DNA of 64,000 bases from Occultella kanbiaonis (GCF_009708215.1 NZ_CP046175.1:5456001-5520000), one strand, 5' to 3'. Positions 42,432 to 51,592 are shown, numbered from the stretch's first letter. The notes: a model not told the origin generated them from the sequence alone. Made by a program: numbers and translations.

Positions 42432-42934
42432 GCGACCCGACCGAGCCGCGCGCCGTCGTGGTGCAGCGGGGCCTGTACTACGAGGAGTTCGACACGGGCG
42501 TGCTCTACCAGCACCGCCCGGGGCGCACCGTCACCGAGGCGGACAACGTGCTGTTCACGACCCTCACCATGAACACGCAGTCGCTGCACCTCGACGCCGC
42601 CTGGTCCGCGGGCCAGCCGTTCGGACAGCGCCTGGTGAACTCGATGTTCACGCTGGCCACCCTGGTGGGATCGTCGGTCGCCCAACTGACCCAGGGCACG
42701 ATCGTGGCCAACCTCGGGTTCGAGGCGGTCACGTTCCCCCATCCGCTCTACCACGGCGACACCCTCTACTCGGAGACGCGGGTGCGCAGCAAGCGGCTCT
42801 CGTCCTCGCGCCCGGGCCAGGGCATCGTGACCCTTGAGCACACCGGCCGGAACCAGGACGGCACCATCGTCGCCACCGCCGTCAGGTCCACGCTGGTGTG
42901 GTGCGAGGACGCGATCGGCGAGGCCCCGCAGTGA
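42428..42934 (+). CDS. MaoC-family (hot-dog fold) hydratase/dehydratase
   Basis: 168 residues with the MaoC pattern: VVQRGLYYEEFDTGVLYQHRPGRTVTEADNVLFTTLTMNTQSLHLDAAW, with the catalytic His in LHLD, then FGQRLVNSMFTLATLVGSSVAQLTQGT and FPHPLYHGDTLYSETRV. It probably hydrates an enoyl-CoA or acts on 3-methylglutaconyl-CoA-like products in the carboxylase pathway. ATG 42428 overlaps the bioY stop, and its own stop overlaps the GTG of the next gene, giving a tightly coupled operon. Confidence 0.85.
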   Translation: MSDPTEPRAVVVQRGLYYEEFDTGVLYQHRPGRTVTEADNVLFTTLTMNTQSLHLDAAWSAGQPFGQRLVNSMFTLATLVGSSVAQLTQGTIVANLGFEAVTFPHPLYHGDTLYSETRVRSKRLSSSRPGQGIVTLEHTGRNQDGTIVATAVRSTLVWCEDAIGEAPQ

Positions 42935-43770
42935 GCCCGACAGTCCCCGAGAGCGGGACCGGCATCGCCTGGGGGCCGGCGCTGCTGTTCTGCCCGGCCG
43001 ACCGGCCGGACCGATTCGCCAAGGCGGCCGAGCGGGCGGACGCCGTCATCCTGGACCTGGAGGACGCCGTCGCCCCGGAGCGCAAGGCGCAGGCCCGGGA
43101 CGCACTGCGCGCGCACCCGCTCGACCCGACCCGCACGATCGTGAGGGTCAACGCCGTCGGCGGCCCGGAGTTCGAGGCCGACCTCGAGGCGGTCGTCGGC
43201 ACCGACTACCGCACGGTCATGCTGGCCAAGGCGGAGTCGCCGGCGCAGGTCGCCCGGCTCGGCGGCTTCGAGGTGGTCGCCCTGTGCGAGACCGCACTCG
43301 GTGTGCTGGCGGCGCCCGAGATCGCGGCCGTTCCGGCGGTGCGCGCCCTGATGTGGGGCGCCGAGGATCTGCTGGCGTCCTTGGGCGGTACGTCGAGTCG
43401 AGCCGGCGACGGCGGCTACCGGGACGTCGCACGGGCGGCCCGTTCGGCGGTGCTACTTGCCGCGGGCGCGCACGGCAAGGCTGCGATCGACGCCGTGCAT
43501 CTGGACATCGCCGATCTCGACGGGCTCGCGGCCGAGGCCGCGGACGCCAACGCGAGCGGCTTCAGCGCGACCGCCTGCATCCATCCCGGGCAGGTCGAGA
43601 CGATCCGCGCGGCGTATCGCCCCGGCCCGGGTCAGGTCGCGTGGGCAAGGGAAGTCCTTGCGGCCGCGAGCGACCAGCCGGGAGTGTTCCGGCACAAGGG
43701 TCAGATGATCGACGAGCCGGTTCTGCGTCAGGCCCGCACGGTCCTGGCCCGGGTCGGCGAACCGGGCTGA
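42931..43770 (+). CDS. HpcH/HpaI (CitE-like) aldolase/lyase
   Basis: 279 residues, TIM barrel. It shows LLFCPADRPDRFAKAAERADAVILDLEDAVAPERKAQAR, the arginine in TIVRVNAVGGPEF, VMLAKAESPAQV, MWGAEDLLASLGG and ATACIHPGQVETI, as in CitE-like beta subunits and (S)-citramalyl-CoA lyase relatives. It probably cleaves or thioesterifies a hydroxyacyl-CoA in the pathway served by this operon. GTG 42931 overlaps the MaoC stop. It is the last gene, and a C+G-rich gap of 27 bases separates it from the converging SufE gene. Confidence 0.82.
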   Translation: MSPTVPESGTGIAWGPALLFCPADRPDRFAKAAERADAVILDLEDAVAPERKAQARDALRAHPLDPTRTIVRVNAVGGPEFEADLEAVVGTDYRTVMLAKAESPAQVARLGGFEVVALCETALGVLAAPEIAAVPAVRALMWGAEDLLASLGGTSSRAGDGGYRDVARAARSAVLLAAGAHGKAAIDAVHLDIADLDGLAAEAADANASGFSATACIHPGQVETIRAAYRPGPGQVAWAREVLAAASDQPGVFRHKGQMIDEPVLRQARTVLARVGEPG

Positions 43771-43797
43771 CGAGTTCGAGCCCTCACGACGGCCCGC

Positions 43798-44250
43798 TCA
43801 GATCCCGGACTTCTCCCGCACCTGCCGCTTGATGCGGCCGAGCATCCCGGCCATCCCACGCAGCCGCAGCGGGCTGACGGCCTCGGCGAGGCCGAGCCGG
43901 TCGGAGATGTCGTTCGGCACGGCCTGGACGTCTGCGGCGGTGAGCCCGTTCAGGCCCTCGTACAGGATGCCCGCGAAACCGCGGGTGGTCGGCGCCTCGG
44001 CCGGCGCCGAGAAGAACAGGTGCACCGGAGCGTCCGGGCCGCTGCCGTCCACCTCGACGACCAGGAAGATCGGGGACTGGCACTCCGGCACACCCTCGAG
44101 GAGCTCGGGGTGCGCGGCGTACCGCTCCGGCAGTTCCGGCAGACCGGTCGAGAACTCGAGCAGCAGCTGCAACCGGTCCGCCGTCGTGAGCGCATTGAAG
44201 TCGTCGACGATGCCCCTCAGGGCAGCCGTCAGGTCGGACGTGTCGGTCAT
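43798..44250 (-). CDS. sufE: SufE-family cysteine desulfurase sulfur acceptor
   Basis: 150 residues, the family length. The sulfur-accepting Cys is in EGVPECQSPIFLVVEV, and the closing segment SPLRLRGMAGMLGRIKRQV is typical of SufE. It takes persulfide sulfur from a SufS-type desulfurase for Fe-S cluster assembly. ATG 44250 is used because the frame extends upstream without a better site and MTDTSDLTAALRGIVDDF is a normal N-terminus. It lies 13 bases after the thiosulfate sulfurtransferase gene, an association common in Actinomycetota. Confidence 0.88.
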   Translation of the reverse strand: MTDTSDLTAALRGIVDDFNALTTADRLQLLLEFSTGLPELPERYAAHPELLEGVPECQSPIFLVVEVDGSGPDAPVHLFFSAPAEAPTTRGFAGILYEGLNGLTAADVQAVPNDISDRLGLAEAVSPLRLRGMAGMLGRIKRQVREKSGI

Positions 44251-44263
44251 GCAGCCAAGTCTG

Positions 44264-45163
44264 TCATGGAGCGGGAACGTCCCCGGGCTCCGCGCCACGG
44301 GCGATCGGCACCCGCACCGAGTTGCCCCACTCGGTCCAGGAACCGTCGTAGTTGCGGACGTTCGGGAAGCCCAGCAGGTGCTGCAGCACGAACCACGAGT
44401 GCGCGGAACGCTCGCCGATGCGGCAGTAGGCGATCACGGGCTCCGATGGGGTGAGGCCCTTCTCCTGACGGTAGATCGCGTCCAGGTCGGCGCGGGAGCG
44501 GAACGTGCCGTCCTCGTTCGCCGCCCTGGCCCACGGCACCGACTGCGCACCGGGGATGTGGCCGCCGCGCACGGTGCCCTCGTCCGGGTAGTCGGGCATG
44601 TGGGTGCGCTCGCCGGTGTACTCCGGCAGCGACCGGACGTCCACGAGCTGCCCACCGAGGAAGCCGAGCACGTCCTCCTTGAAGGCGCGCACGCCGTCGT
44701 CCTCGCGCTCGACGACCGGGTAGTCGACCGGCGCCGGGCTCGGCACGTCCGTGGTGAACTCGCGCCCCTCGGCCACCCACTTGGCCCGGCCGCCGTCGAG
44801 CAGGCGCACGTCCGGGTGGCCGAACAGCGCGAACACCCACAGCGCGTAGGCGGCCCACCAGTTGTTCTTGTCCCCGTAGATGACCACGGTGGTGTCCCGC
44901 GTGATGCCCTTGCCACCGAGGAGCTTGGCGAACCCCGCGCCGTCCACGTAGTCACGGGTGACCGCGTCGTTCAGGTCGAGGTGCCAGTCCACCTTCACGG
45001 CGCCCGGGATGTGCCCGGTCTCGTAGAGCAGCACGTCCTCGTCGCTCTCGACGACGGCGAGGCCCTCGTCACCGAGGTGATCCGCGAGCCACTGCGTGCT
45101 CACCAGCCGCTCCGGGTTGGCGTAGGCGGTGAACTTCGGGTCGTCGTCGAAGAGCAGCGACAT
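44264..45163 (-). CDS. sseA: Thiosulfate/3-mercaptopyruvate sulfurtransferase (two rhodanese domains)
   Basis: 299 residues. The N-terminal inactive rhodanese domain includes [30 protein letters not shown]. The C-terminal catalytic domain has [13 protein letters not shown]...[14 protein letters not shown] and the active Cys in [22 protein letters not shown]. It transfers sulfur from thiosulfate to cyanide or a thiol, and here probably feeds the SufE encoded next. The two genes form an operon. The start at 45163 has AAGGAG upstream. The promoter lies in the 210-base gap shared with the divergent ABC operon. Confidence 0.92.
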   Translation of the reverse strand: MSLLFDDDPKFTAYANPERLVSTQWLADHLGDEGLAVVESDEDVLLYETGHIPGAVKVDWHLDLNDAVTRDYVDGAGFAKLLGGKGITRDTTVVIYGDKNNWWAAYALWVFALFGHPDVRLLDGGRAKWVAEGREFTTDVPSPAPVDYPVVEREDDGVRAFKEDVLGFLGGQLVDVRSLPEYTGERTHMPDYPDEGTVRGGHIPGAQSVPWARAANEDGTFRSRADLDAIYRQEKGLTPSEPVIAYCRIGERSAHSWFVLQHLLGFPNVRNYDGSWTEWGNSVRVPIARGAEPGDVPAP

Positions 45164-45373
45164 CGTGAACTCCTTGCTCGGTGGGTTGTGTCCATCCTGA
45201 CACCCGGCCCTCGGAGCGACCGAGACGGACTGCCCACGTCCACATAGTGGTCAGCGGTTGCGGCCGTCCGTCCCCCAAAGGTTGGCGCCCAGGTTCCCCC
45301 CTGCGCCAGACGATTCCGCACGCCGGCCCGGACAGGCTGGAGGCATCAACCACACCACCGCCGGAGGACCCCC

Positions 45374-46087
45374 ATGCACGCGATCGAGATCACCGATCTC
45401 CACAAGTCGTACGGCCCCGTCGAAGCCCTGCGCGGCGTCAGCTTCACGGCCGCGGAGGGTCGCGTCGTCGGCCTCCTCGGCCCGAACGGCGCCGGCAAGT
45501 CCACGAGCGTCCACATCCTGCTCGGGCTCGCCCGGGCCACCTCGGGCACGGCCGCCATCGCGGGCAGCGCCTACTCCGACCTCGACCACCCGGCCCGCGT
45601 CGTCGGCGCCCTGCTCGACCAGGGCGGCCTGCACCGCGGCCGCAGCGGCCGCGACCACCTGCGCGTCCTCGCAGCCGCCGCCCACCTGCCCGAGGCGGCT
45701 GTCGCCGTCGCCCTGGAGAAGGTCGGCATGACCCGCGCCGCGGACCGACGCGTCGGCACCTACTCGCTCGGTATGCGCCAGCGGATCGGCCTGGCGGCTG
45801 CGCTGCTCGGCGAGCCCCGGATCCTCGTCCTAGACGAGCCCGCGAACGGGCTCGACCCGGCGGGCATGGCCTGGTTGCGCGGCATGCTGCGCTCCTTCGC
45901 CGACGGCGGGGGCACCGTCCTGCTTGCCTCTCACGTGCTCGCCGAGGTCGCCCAGGTGGCCGACGACCTCGTGGTCATCGGCGAGGGCCGCGTCCTCGCC
46001 GATGGCCCGCTCGCCGACGTGATGGCCGGCGACACCCTCGAGCATGCCTACCTCGACCTGACCGCCGCCTCCGAAGGGATGTTCTGA
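45374..46087 (+). CDS. ABC transporter ATP-binding protein
   Basis: 237 residues. Walker A is LLGPNGAGKSTSVHIL, signature YSLGMRQRIGLAAALLG, Walker B ILVLDEPANGLDPAGMAW and H-loop LLASHVLAEVAQVADD. This is the DrrA/BcrA type used with ABC-2 permeases for drug or peptide export. ATG 45374 has GGAGGA ahead. Its stop shares one base with the permease start. A -10-like CAGGCT (45333-45338) lies upstream. It is followed by the permease and by a two-component system, so this is a four-gene stress or drug-response locus. Confidence 0.9.
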   Translation: MHAIEITDLHKSYGPVEALRGVSFTAAEGRVVGLLGPNGAGKSTSVHILLGLARATSGTAAIAGSAYSDLDHPARVVGALLDQGGLHRGRSGRDHLRVLAAAAHLPEAAVAVALEKVGMTRAADRRVGTYSLGMRQRIGLAAALLGEPRILVLDEPANGLDPAGMAWLRGMLRSFADGGGTVLLASHVLAEVAQVADDLVVIGEGRVLADGPLADVMAGDTLEHAYLDLTAASEGMF

Positions 46088-46956
46088 TGTTCCGCTCCGA
46101 ACTGCTCAAGCTCCGCACCACCAGGGCCGCCTGGATCGTCGCCGCGGTCGCGTGGATCGGGATGATCGCCGTGCAGGCCCTCACCGTCTCGCTGCCGCGC
46201 CTGGTCGAGTCCCTGGGGACCGGGTCGAGCGACCTCCCGCCCGACGTCGCGGCCGAGCTGATCCCGGACCTCTCCGCGCTCACGGACCTCGGCAGCCCGA
46301 CCCTGCAACGCTCGATCCTCGACCTGCTCGCACTCGGGCCGGGCAGCTCGAACGTCGGCCTCACCGTGATGGCCATGCTCGTCCTCGGCGCCCTCATCGC
46401 CACCACCGACCTGCGCACCGGCGGCATCGTGCCGACCGCCCTGATCACCCCGTCCCGGCCCCGGATCCTCGCCGCGAAGGCCGCCGCCGGCGCCACCACA
46501 GCCGTCATCATCGGGGTCGGGCTGATCGTCCTGACCGCGCTCGGACTGTTCGTCGCCATCACCATCACCCCGGGTGCGGACCTGGCCCTCGCGCCGGGCG
46601 AGGTGCTCGGCATCTGGGGCCGCGGCCTGGCCGTCCTGGTCCTGTTCACATGGCTCGGTCAGGCGATCGGCACCCTCATCCGCGGACAGGTCGCCACCCT
46701 GATCACGGTCGGCGCCCTGATCATCGCCGAGCCGATCCTGCGCGGCATCGTCAGCTTCATCGGCGGTGGCGGCGCCGCCATCACGGACTGGCTGCCGCTC
46801 GGGCTCGGCTCACTCGCCTCGGTCGGCCCGGGCGCGGGCGTGCTCGCCGGACCGGCGAGCCTCGGGGCCCTCGGCGGGCTCGCGGCCTTGGCCGCGTGGG
46901 TGCTCGTGCTCGGCTTCGGTGGGCTGCAGAGCTTCCGGCGCCGCGACCTCGCGTGA
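46087..46956 (+). CDS. ABC-2-type permease
   Basis: 289 residues. The N-terminus MFRSELLKLRTTRAAWI is typical of BcrB/ABC2_membrane permeases, followed by about six helices, with a polar periplasmic loop at 40-85 and a long Ala/Val/Leu-rich C-terminal half ending FGGLQSFRRRDLA. The RRRDLA end is characteristic of ABC-2 permeases. It pairs with the ATPase encoded immediately upstream (TGATG overlap). Bacitracin or lantibiotic efflux is a usual job for such pairs next to NarL-type regulators. Confidence 0.85.
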   Translation: MFRSELLKLRTTRAAWIVAAVAWIGMIAVQALTVSLPRLVESLGTGSSDLPPDVAAELIPDLSALTDLGSPTLQRSILDLLALGPGSSNVGLTVMAMLVLGALIATTDLRTGGIVPTALITPSRPRILAAKAAAGATTAVIIGVGLIVLTALGLFVAITITPGADLALAPGEVLGIWGRGLAVLVLFTWLGQAIGTLIRGQVATLITVGALIIAEPILRGIVSFIGGGGAAITDWLPLGLGSLASVGPGAGVLAGPASLGALGGLAALAAWVLVLGFGGLQSFRRRDLA

Positions 46957-46976
46957 GCCGAGGCACCGGACCTCAC

Positions 46977-46982
46977 TACGCT
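46977..46982 (+). promoter_or_regulatory. -10 box for the kinase gene at 47012
   Basis: TACGCT follows CCTCAC in the 55-base gap after the permease. A GAGGGGG ribosome-binding site lies ahead of GTG 47012. The kinase and regulator may therefore be expressed independently of the transporter. Confidence 0.45.
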
Positions 46983-47011
46983 GAGCCGATCGGATCGACG
47001 AGGGGGCTGAG

Positions 47012-48283
47012 GTGACCAACACGCTGCGCGCCCGCCTCCTCTCCCTGCGCCCGCGCACCGCCACCGGCCGCGACGTGGTCGTGGCCGGCGTGGTCGCGGC
47101 GCTGAACGTCATCGGGTTCGCCGGACTCGAGGTCCTCCTCGCCGGCGGAACGGCCGCAGAGCTCGGCCTGGACGTCGCGGCCATCACCGGGCCGGCCAGA
47201 GCGGGCGTGTACGCGCTCCTGGTGGCCCAGTCCGCCGCACTGATCCTGCGCCGCCGGGCGCCGGTGCTGTGCTTCGCGCTCGCCGTCCTCGCCCAGATCC
47301 TGATGACCCCGCTGCTACCGGACCTCGTCTCGATCCGCGGGCTCGCAACGCTGGTGGCTGCGTACGCGGTCGGCGCGTACGCACCTCGACGGGTCGCCGC
47401 GGTCGCCATCGGGGTCGGCGCCGTTGCCGAGGCGCTGCTCACCGTCGCGCTCGGCGGGCCGGACCCGATTCCCGACGGCGGACCTGCCGTCAACCTGTTG
47501 GCCTCGCTCGCGTCGGCGGTCGCCGTGTACGCGATCGCGTGCTTCATCGGGGTGTACGTCGGCACCCGCCGGCAGCTGCTCGCGTCATTGCGGGCGCAGG
47601 TGGACGCGGCGGCGGCCGAGCAGCAGAGCCGGGCCGAGCGGGCGGTGGCCGCCGAGCGGTCCAGGATCGCACGTGAGCTGCACGACGTGGCGGCCCACCA
47701 CCTCTCCGGGATCGTGGTCCAGGCGGCCGCCGCGGAGCGTCTGATCGCGGCCGATCCGGACCGGGCCCGTGAGTCCATGCGGTGGATCCGGACCCAGGGC
47801 CGCCTGACCCTCGACAACCTCCGCCTCGTCGTCGGCCTGCTCCGCGGCGCCGACGGCGCCGAGCAGACCCCGCAACCCGGCCTGGCCGACCTCGACACCC
47901 TGATCGACGACGCCCGCACCGCGGGCGCCCGGGTCACCGACCGGGTCGACGGCGAGCCGTGGGACCTGGGGCCGACGGCGGAACTCACCCTGTACCGCGT
48001 GCTGCAGGAGGCGCTCTCGAACGCACGGCGCCACGCGCCCGGCCGCAGCATCGACATCCACCGCGAGTACACGCCGTCGGCCTGCGTGTTGACGGTCCGC
48101 AACCCCGCGCCCGGGCGGCCCGGCAGCGACGGCACCACCGGCGCGCCCGGCTCATCCGGGCACGGCCTGGTCGGGATGCGCGAACGCGCCCAGATGCTCC
48201 ACGGCGAGCTCACCGCGGGCCACGTTGCCGGCGGCGCCTGGCAGATCCGGCTGACCATCCCCCGACCGGGAGGAACCTCATGA
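47012..48283 (+). CDS. NarL-type sensor histidine kinase
   Basis: 423 residues. The N-terminal 175 residues have five to six membrane helices. HisKA_3 is RSRIARELHDVAAHHLSGIVVQAAAAE, followed by the HATPase region LTLYRVLQEALSNARRHAPGRSI and GHGLVGMRERAQMLHGEL. The N-box is intact. The GTG start has a GAGGGGG ribosome-binding site. The response-regulator gene overlaps its end by 4 bases. The location after an ABC exporter suggests it senses the exported compound or envelope stress. Confidence 0.92.
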   Translation: MTNTLRARLLSLRPRTATGRDVVVAGVVAALNVIGFAGLEVLLAGGTAAELGLDVAAITGPARAGVYALLVAQSAALILRRRAPVLCFALAVLAQILMTPLLPDLVSIRGLATLVAAYAVGAYAPRRVAAVAIGVGAVAEALLTVALGGPDPIPDGGPAVNLLASLASAVAVYAIACFIGVYVGTRRQLLASLRAQVDAAAAEQQSRAERAVAAERSRIARELHDVAAHHLSGIVVQAAAAERLIAADPDRARESMRWIRTQGRLTLDNLRLVVGLLRGADGAEQTPQPGLADLDTLIDDARTAGARVTDRVDGEPWDLGPTAELTLYRVLQEALSNARRHAPGRSIDIHREYTPSACVLTVRNPAPGRPGSDGTTGAPGSSGHGLVGMRERAQMLHGELTAGHVAGGAWQIRLTIPRPGGTS

Positions 48284-48936
48284 CCACAGTGGTGCTCGTC
48301 GACGACCAGGCCGTGGTGCGGGCTGGATTCGAGGTGATCCTGCGCTCGGAGGGCATCGAGGTGGTCGGGCAGGCGGCCGGCGGCGTCGAGGGTGTGCGGA
48401 TCGCTCGGGAGCTGCGCCCCGACGTGGTCTGCATGGACGTGCGGATGCCCGGCGGCGACGGGATCACCGCCACCCGCGCGCTCGCCGGGCCGGACGTCGC
48501 CGACCCGATCCCGGTGCTGGTGGTGACCACGTTCGACCTGGACGACTACGTGTTCGGCGCCCTCGAGGCCGGCGCGAGCGGGTTCCTGCTCAAGGACGCG
48601 GACCCGGACGTCCTGGTCGACGCGGTCCGGCGGGTGGCCTCCGGCGAGGGGCTGGTGGACCAGAGCCTGACCAGGCGGGTGCTGCGGGAGTTCGCCACGC
48701 GCCGGGCCGCGACCCCGCGCGACGTCGCGGCCGCCCGACTCCTGACGGCACGCGAGCACGACATCCTCGGACTCCTCTGCCGCGGCTCGTCGAACGCCGA
48801 GATCGCTGCCGCGCTGCACCTGGAGGCGAGCACGGTGAAGACGCACCTGTCCCGGATCATGACGAAGACGGACTCCCGGGACCGGGTGCAGCTGGTGGTC
48901 TGGGCCTACTCGAGAGGCATCGCCGAGCCGGCCTGA
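48280..48936 (+). CDS. NarL-family response regulator
   Basis: 218 residues. The receiver domain has VVLVDDQAVVRAGFEVIL, the phosphorylated Asp in PDVVCMDVRMPGGDG, Thr in LVVTTFDLDDYVF and Lys in GFLLKDADPDVL. The HTH is LTAREHDILGLLCRGSSNAEIAAALHLEASTVKTHLSRIMTKTDSRDR. ATG 48280 overlaps the kinase stop (ATGA). It most likely controls the upstream ABC transporter pair. Confidence 0.93.
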   Translation: MTTVVLVDDQAVVRAGFEVILRSEGIEVVGQAAGGVEGVRIARELRPDVVCMDVRMPGGDGITATRALAGPDVADPIPVLVVTTFDLDDYVFGALEAGASGFLLKDADPDVLVDAVRRVASGEGLVDQSLTRRVLREFATRRAATPRDVAAARLLTAREHDILGLLCRGSSNAEIAAALHLEASTVKTHLSRIMTKTDSRDRVQLVVWAYSRGIAEPA

Positions 48937-48976
48937 CTCCTCCGTGCCGCCGGCCGTGTGTGTCAGGGTGGTGCGC

Positions 48977-49459
48977 ATGATCTCCACCGACGATCTGACA
49001 CGACTGCGCCGGTGCGTGAGCCTGGCGACCGAGGCCCTCGACGGCGGCGACGAGCCGTTCGGCTCCATCCTGGTGGACCGCCGCGGCACCGAGCTGTTCG
49101 CCGATCACAACCATGTCGCCGGCGGCGACCACACCCGCCACCCCGAGTTCGAGATCGCCCGCTGGGCGGCGGCGAACCTCGCGCCCGAGGCGCGCCGCAC
49201 CGCCGTCGTCTACACCTCCGGTGAGCACTGCCCGATGTGCGCCGCAGCCCACGGCTGGGTGGGGCTCGGCAGGATCGTCTACGCCGCTTCCTCCGCCCAG
49301 CTCGCGGGCTGGCTCGCCGAGTGGGGTGTCGCGCCCGGACCCGTCGCGACGCTTCCGGTCACCGCCGTGGTCCCGACCGCTCAGACGGACGGCCCCGCCC
49401 CCGAGCTCGCCGACGAGATGCGCACGCTCTACCAGCGAGCGTTCCGCCCGGCCCTCTGA
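48977..49459 (+). CDS. Cytidine/deoxycytidylate deaminase-fold nucleoside deaminase
   Basis: 160 residues. Zinc ligands are in HPEFEIARWAA (His with catalytic Glu) and GEHCPMCAAAHGWVGLGRIVYA (the C-x2-C pair). Family members usually read EPCPMC; here it is GEHCPMC, with His for Pro. It resembles guanine deaminase/TadA-type hydrolases, but the base is not certain. ATG 48977 is preferred: a CAGGGT -10-like hexamer lies 7 bases ahead, so the transcript is probably leaderless. Confidence 0.8.
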   Translation: MISTDDLTRLRRCVSLATEALDGGDEPFGSILVDRRGTELFADHNHVAGGDHTRHPEFEIARWAAANLAPEARRTAVVYTSGEHCPMCAAAHGWVGLGRIVYAASSAQLAGWLAEWGVAPGPVATLPVTAVVPTAQTDGPAPELADEMRTLYQRAFRPAL

Positions 49460-49499
49460 ACGGATCGGGCCGGCCCTCCGCGCCCGCGGCGAGACGTGA

Positions 49500-49530
49500 C
49501 GGCCGGGCCCAGCGTCACTGAACCCGGCCG
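49500..49530. terminator. Hairpin between converging genes
   Basis: CGGCCGGG/CCCGGCCG (8-bp stem, 15-nt loop) lies between the deaminase and the converging quinone reductase gene. Confidence 0.6.
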
Positions 49531-49542
49531 CGGACGCGCCCG

Positions 49543-50418
<876 letters not shown>

Positions 50419-50444
50419 GTGGAAATCCTCCTGGGACATGGGTG

Positions 50445-50573
50445 GGGCGATCTGGGCGTGCTGTGATCTGGACAAGGCTGTGATCTGGACGGGCTGTGAT
50501 CTGGACGGGCTGTGGTGCGGACGTGCTTCGATCCGGACCCGCTTCGATCTCGGCTCGCCGTGGTCCGAGCCTG
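50445..50573. repeat. 16-bp tandem array, about eight units
   Basis: Degenerate copies of a 16-bp unit abut without spacers: GGGCGATCTGGGCGTG at 50445; CTGTGATCTGGACGGG and near copies at 50461 (17 bp), 50478 and 50494; and decayed forms at 50510, 50526, 50542 and 50558. The conserved core is GATC-x-GGAC. The array lies upstream of the quinone reductase gene and 37 bases from the HxlR operator. It has no coding explanation. Confidence 0.7.
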
Positions 50574-50609
50574 CCCGCGGGCCATCGGTCCGATCGGGCT
50601 CGCCCATGC

Positions 50610-50634
50610 TTGCACTAACTTTTCGTTAGTGCAA
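50610..50634. promoter_or_regulatory. HxlR-type operator
   Basis: TTGCACTAAC-ttttc-GTTAGTGCAA is a perfect 10-bp inverted repeat with a 5-base spacer, placed between the divergent quinone reductase and HxlR genes. The A+T content contrasts with the surroundings. HxlR/QorR repressors bind dyads of this size in such gaps. Confidence 0.75.
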
Positions 50635-50698
50635 TGGAATCCACAGTGCGGTGTATCTCACAGTGCCAACGCAGCGCCGCCCGACTACGCTTGCCGGC

Positions 50699-51091
50699 AT
50701 GTCCACCCAGCCCGACACCGGACCGTCCGCGGAGCTCATCGCCGACGTGTTCCAGCGCGGCTGCACCTCCCGCCACGTGCTCGAGACCGTCACCGGCCGC
50801 TGGGGCGTGCTGACCGTGGCCGGCCTGCGCGACGGCGCGATCCGGTTCAACGCGCTCCGGCGTCGCATCGACGGGGTCAGCGAGAAGATGCTCGCCCAGA
50901 CCCTGCAGGCACTCGAGCGCGACGGGATCGTCATCCGCGAGGCAAGGGCGACGTTGCCCCCGCACGTCGAGTACCGGCTCTCCGAGCTCGGCGAGCGAAT
51001 CGCGGACCGGCTCATCGGCCTCATCGAGGTGCTCGAGGACTCCGTTCCCGAGGTGAGTTCGGCGCAACGTGACTACGACGCCCGCGACTGA
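50699..51091 (+). CDS. HxlR-family (QorR-like) transcriptional regulator
   Basis: 130 residues. The winged helix is CTSRHVLETVTGRWGVLTVAGLRDGAIRFNALRRRIDGVSEKMLAQTLQALERDGIVIREARATLPPHVEYRLSELG. The single cysteine at residue 22, just before the HTH, is where redox-sensing HxlR proteins (QorR, YodB) carry theirs. ATG 50699 lies 8 bases after a TACGCT -10 box (50685-50690), so the gene is probably leaderless. It is divergent from the quinone reductase and likely represses it until quinones or oxidants modify the cysteine. Confidence 0.88.
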   Translation: MSTQPDTGPSAELIADVFQRGCTSRHVLETVTGRWGVLTVAGLRDGAIRFNALRRRIDGVSEKMLAQTLQALERDGIVIREARATLPPHVEYRLSELGERIADRLIGLIEVLEDSVPEVSSAQRDYDARD

Positions 51092-51118
51092 CCCTGTTCG
51101 CCGGCGGTCAGCGCCCGC

Positions 51119-51592
51119 TCAGCCGTCGGCGGCGCGCTCCACCGCCGCGATGTCGATCTTGCGCATCAGGAGCATGGCCTCCATGGCCCGCCCGGCCCGC
51201 TCGGGATCGGGGTCGCCGAGCAGCTCCATCAGTCGCCTCGGCACCACCTGCCAGGAGACCCCGAACCGGTCCTTGAGCCAGGCGCACTGGCTCTCCTGGC
51301 CACCGTCCGCCGTGAGTGCGCCCCAGTAGTGGTCCACCTCGGCCTGATCCGCGCACTCGATGATGAACGAGATCGCCTCGGTGAACGCGAACGCGGGTCC
51401 CCCGTTCAGGCCCACGAACTGCTTGCCGTCGAGACTGAAGGCGACCGTCATCACCGTGCCCTCCGGCATCGGCGCCCCCGGTCCGTACCGCTCCACGTGG
51501 CCGATCGAGGAGTTCGGGAAGATCGACGTGTAGAGCTCCGCCGCCTCCTCGGCCCGGCTCTCGAACCAGAGATTCGGGGTGATGTTCGGCAT
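51119..51592 (-). CDS. VOC-family PhnB-like protein
   Basis: 157 residues. NITPNLWFESRAEEAAELYTSIFPNSSIGHVERYGPGAP, then GKQFVGLNGGPAFAFTEAISFIIECADQAEVDHYWGALTADGGQESQCAWLKDRFGVSWQVVP, is the pattern of the family once labelled 3-demethylubiquinone-9 3-methyltransferase (PF06983). The real activity is unknown. ATG 51592 (MPNITPN) fits the family N-terminus better than upstream codons. It converges with the HxlR gene and is divergent from helD. Confidence 0.85.
   Translation of the reverse strand: MPNITPNLWFESRAEEAAELYTSIFPNSSIGHVERYGPGAPMPEGTVMTVAFSLDGKQFVGLNGGPAFAFTEAISFIIECADQAEVDHYWGALTADGGQESQCAWLKDRFGVSWQVVPRRLMELLGDPDPERAGRAMEAMLLMRKIDIAAVERAADG

Noticed and set aside
50445-50573. Possible CRISPR array
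   Set aside because: The 16-bp units abut directly without unique spacers, units decay progressively, and no cas genes are present.
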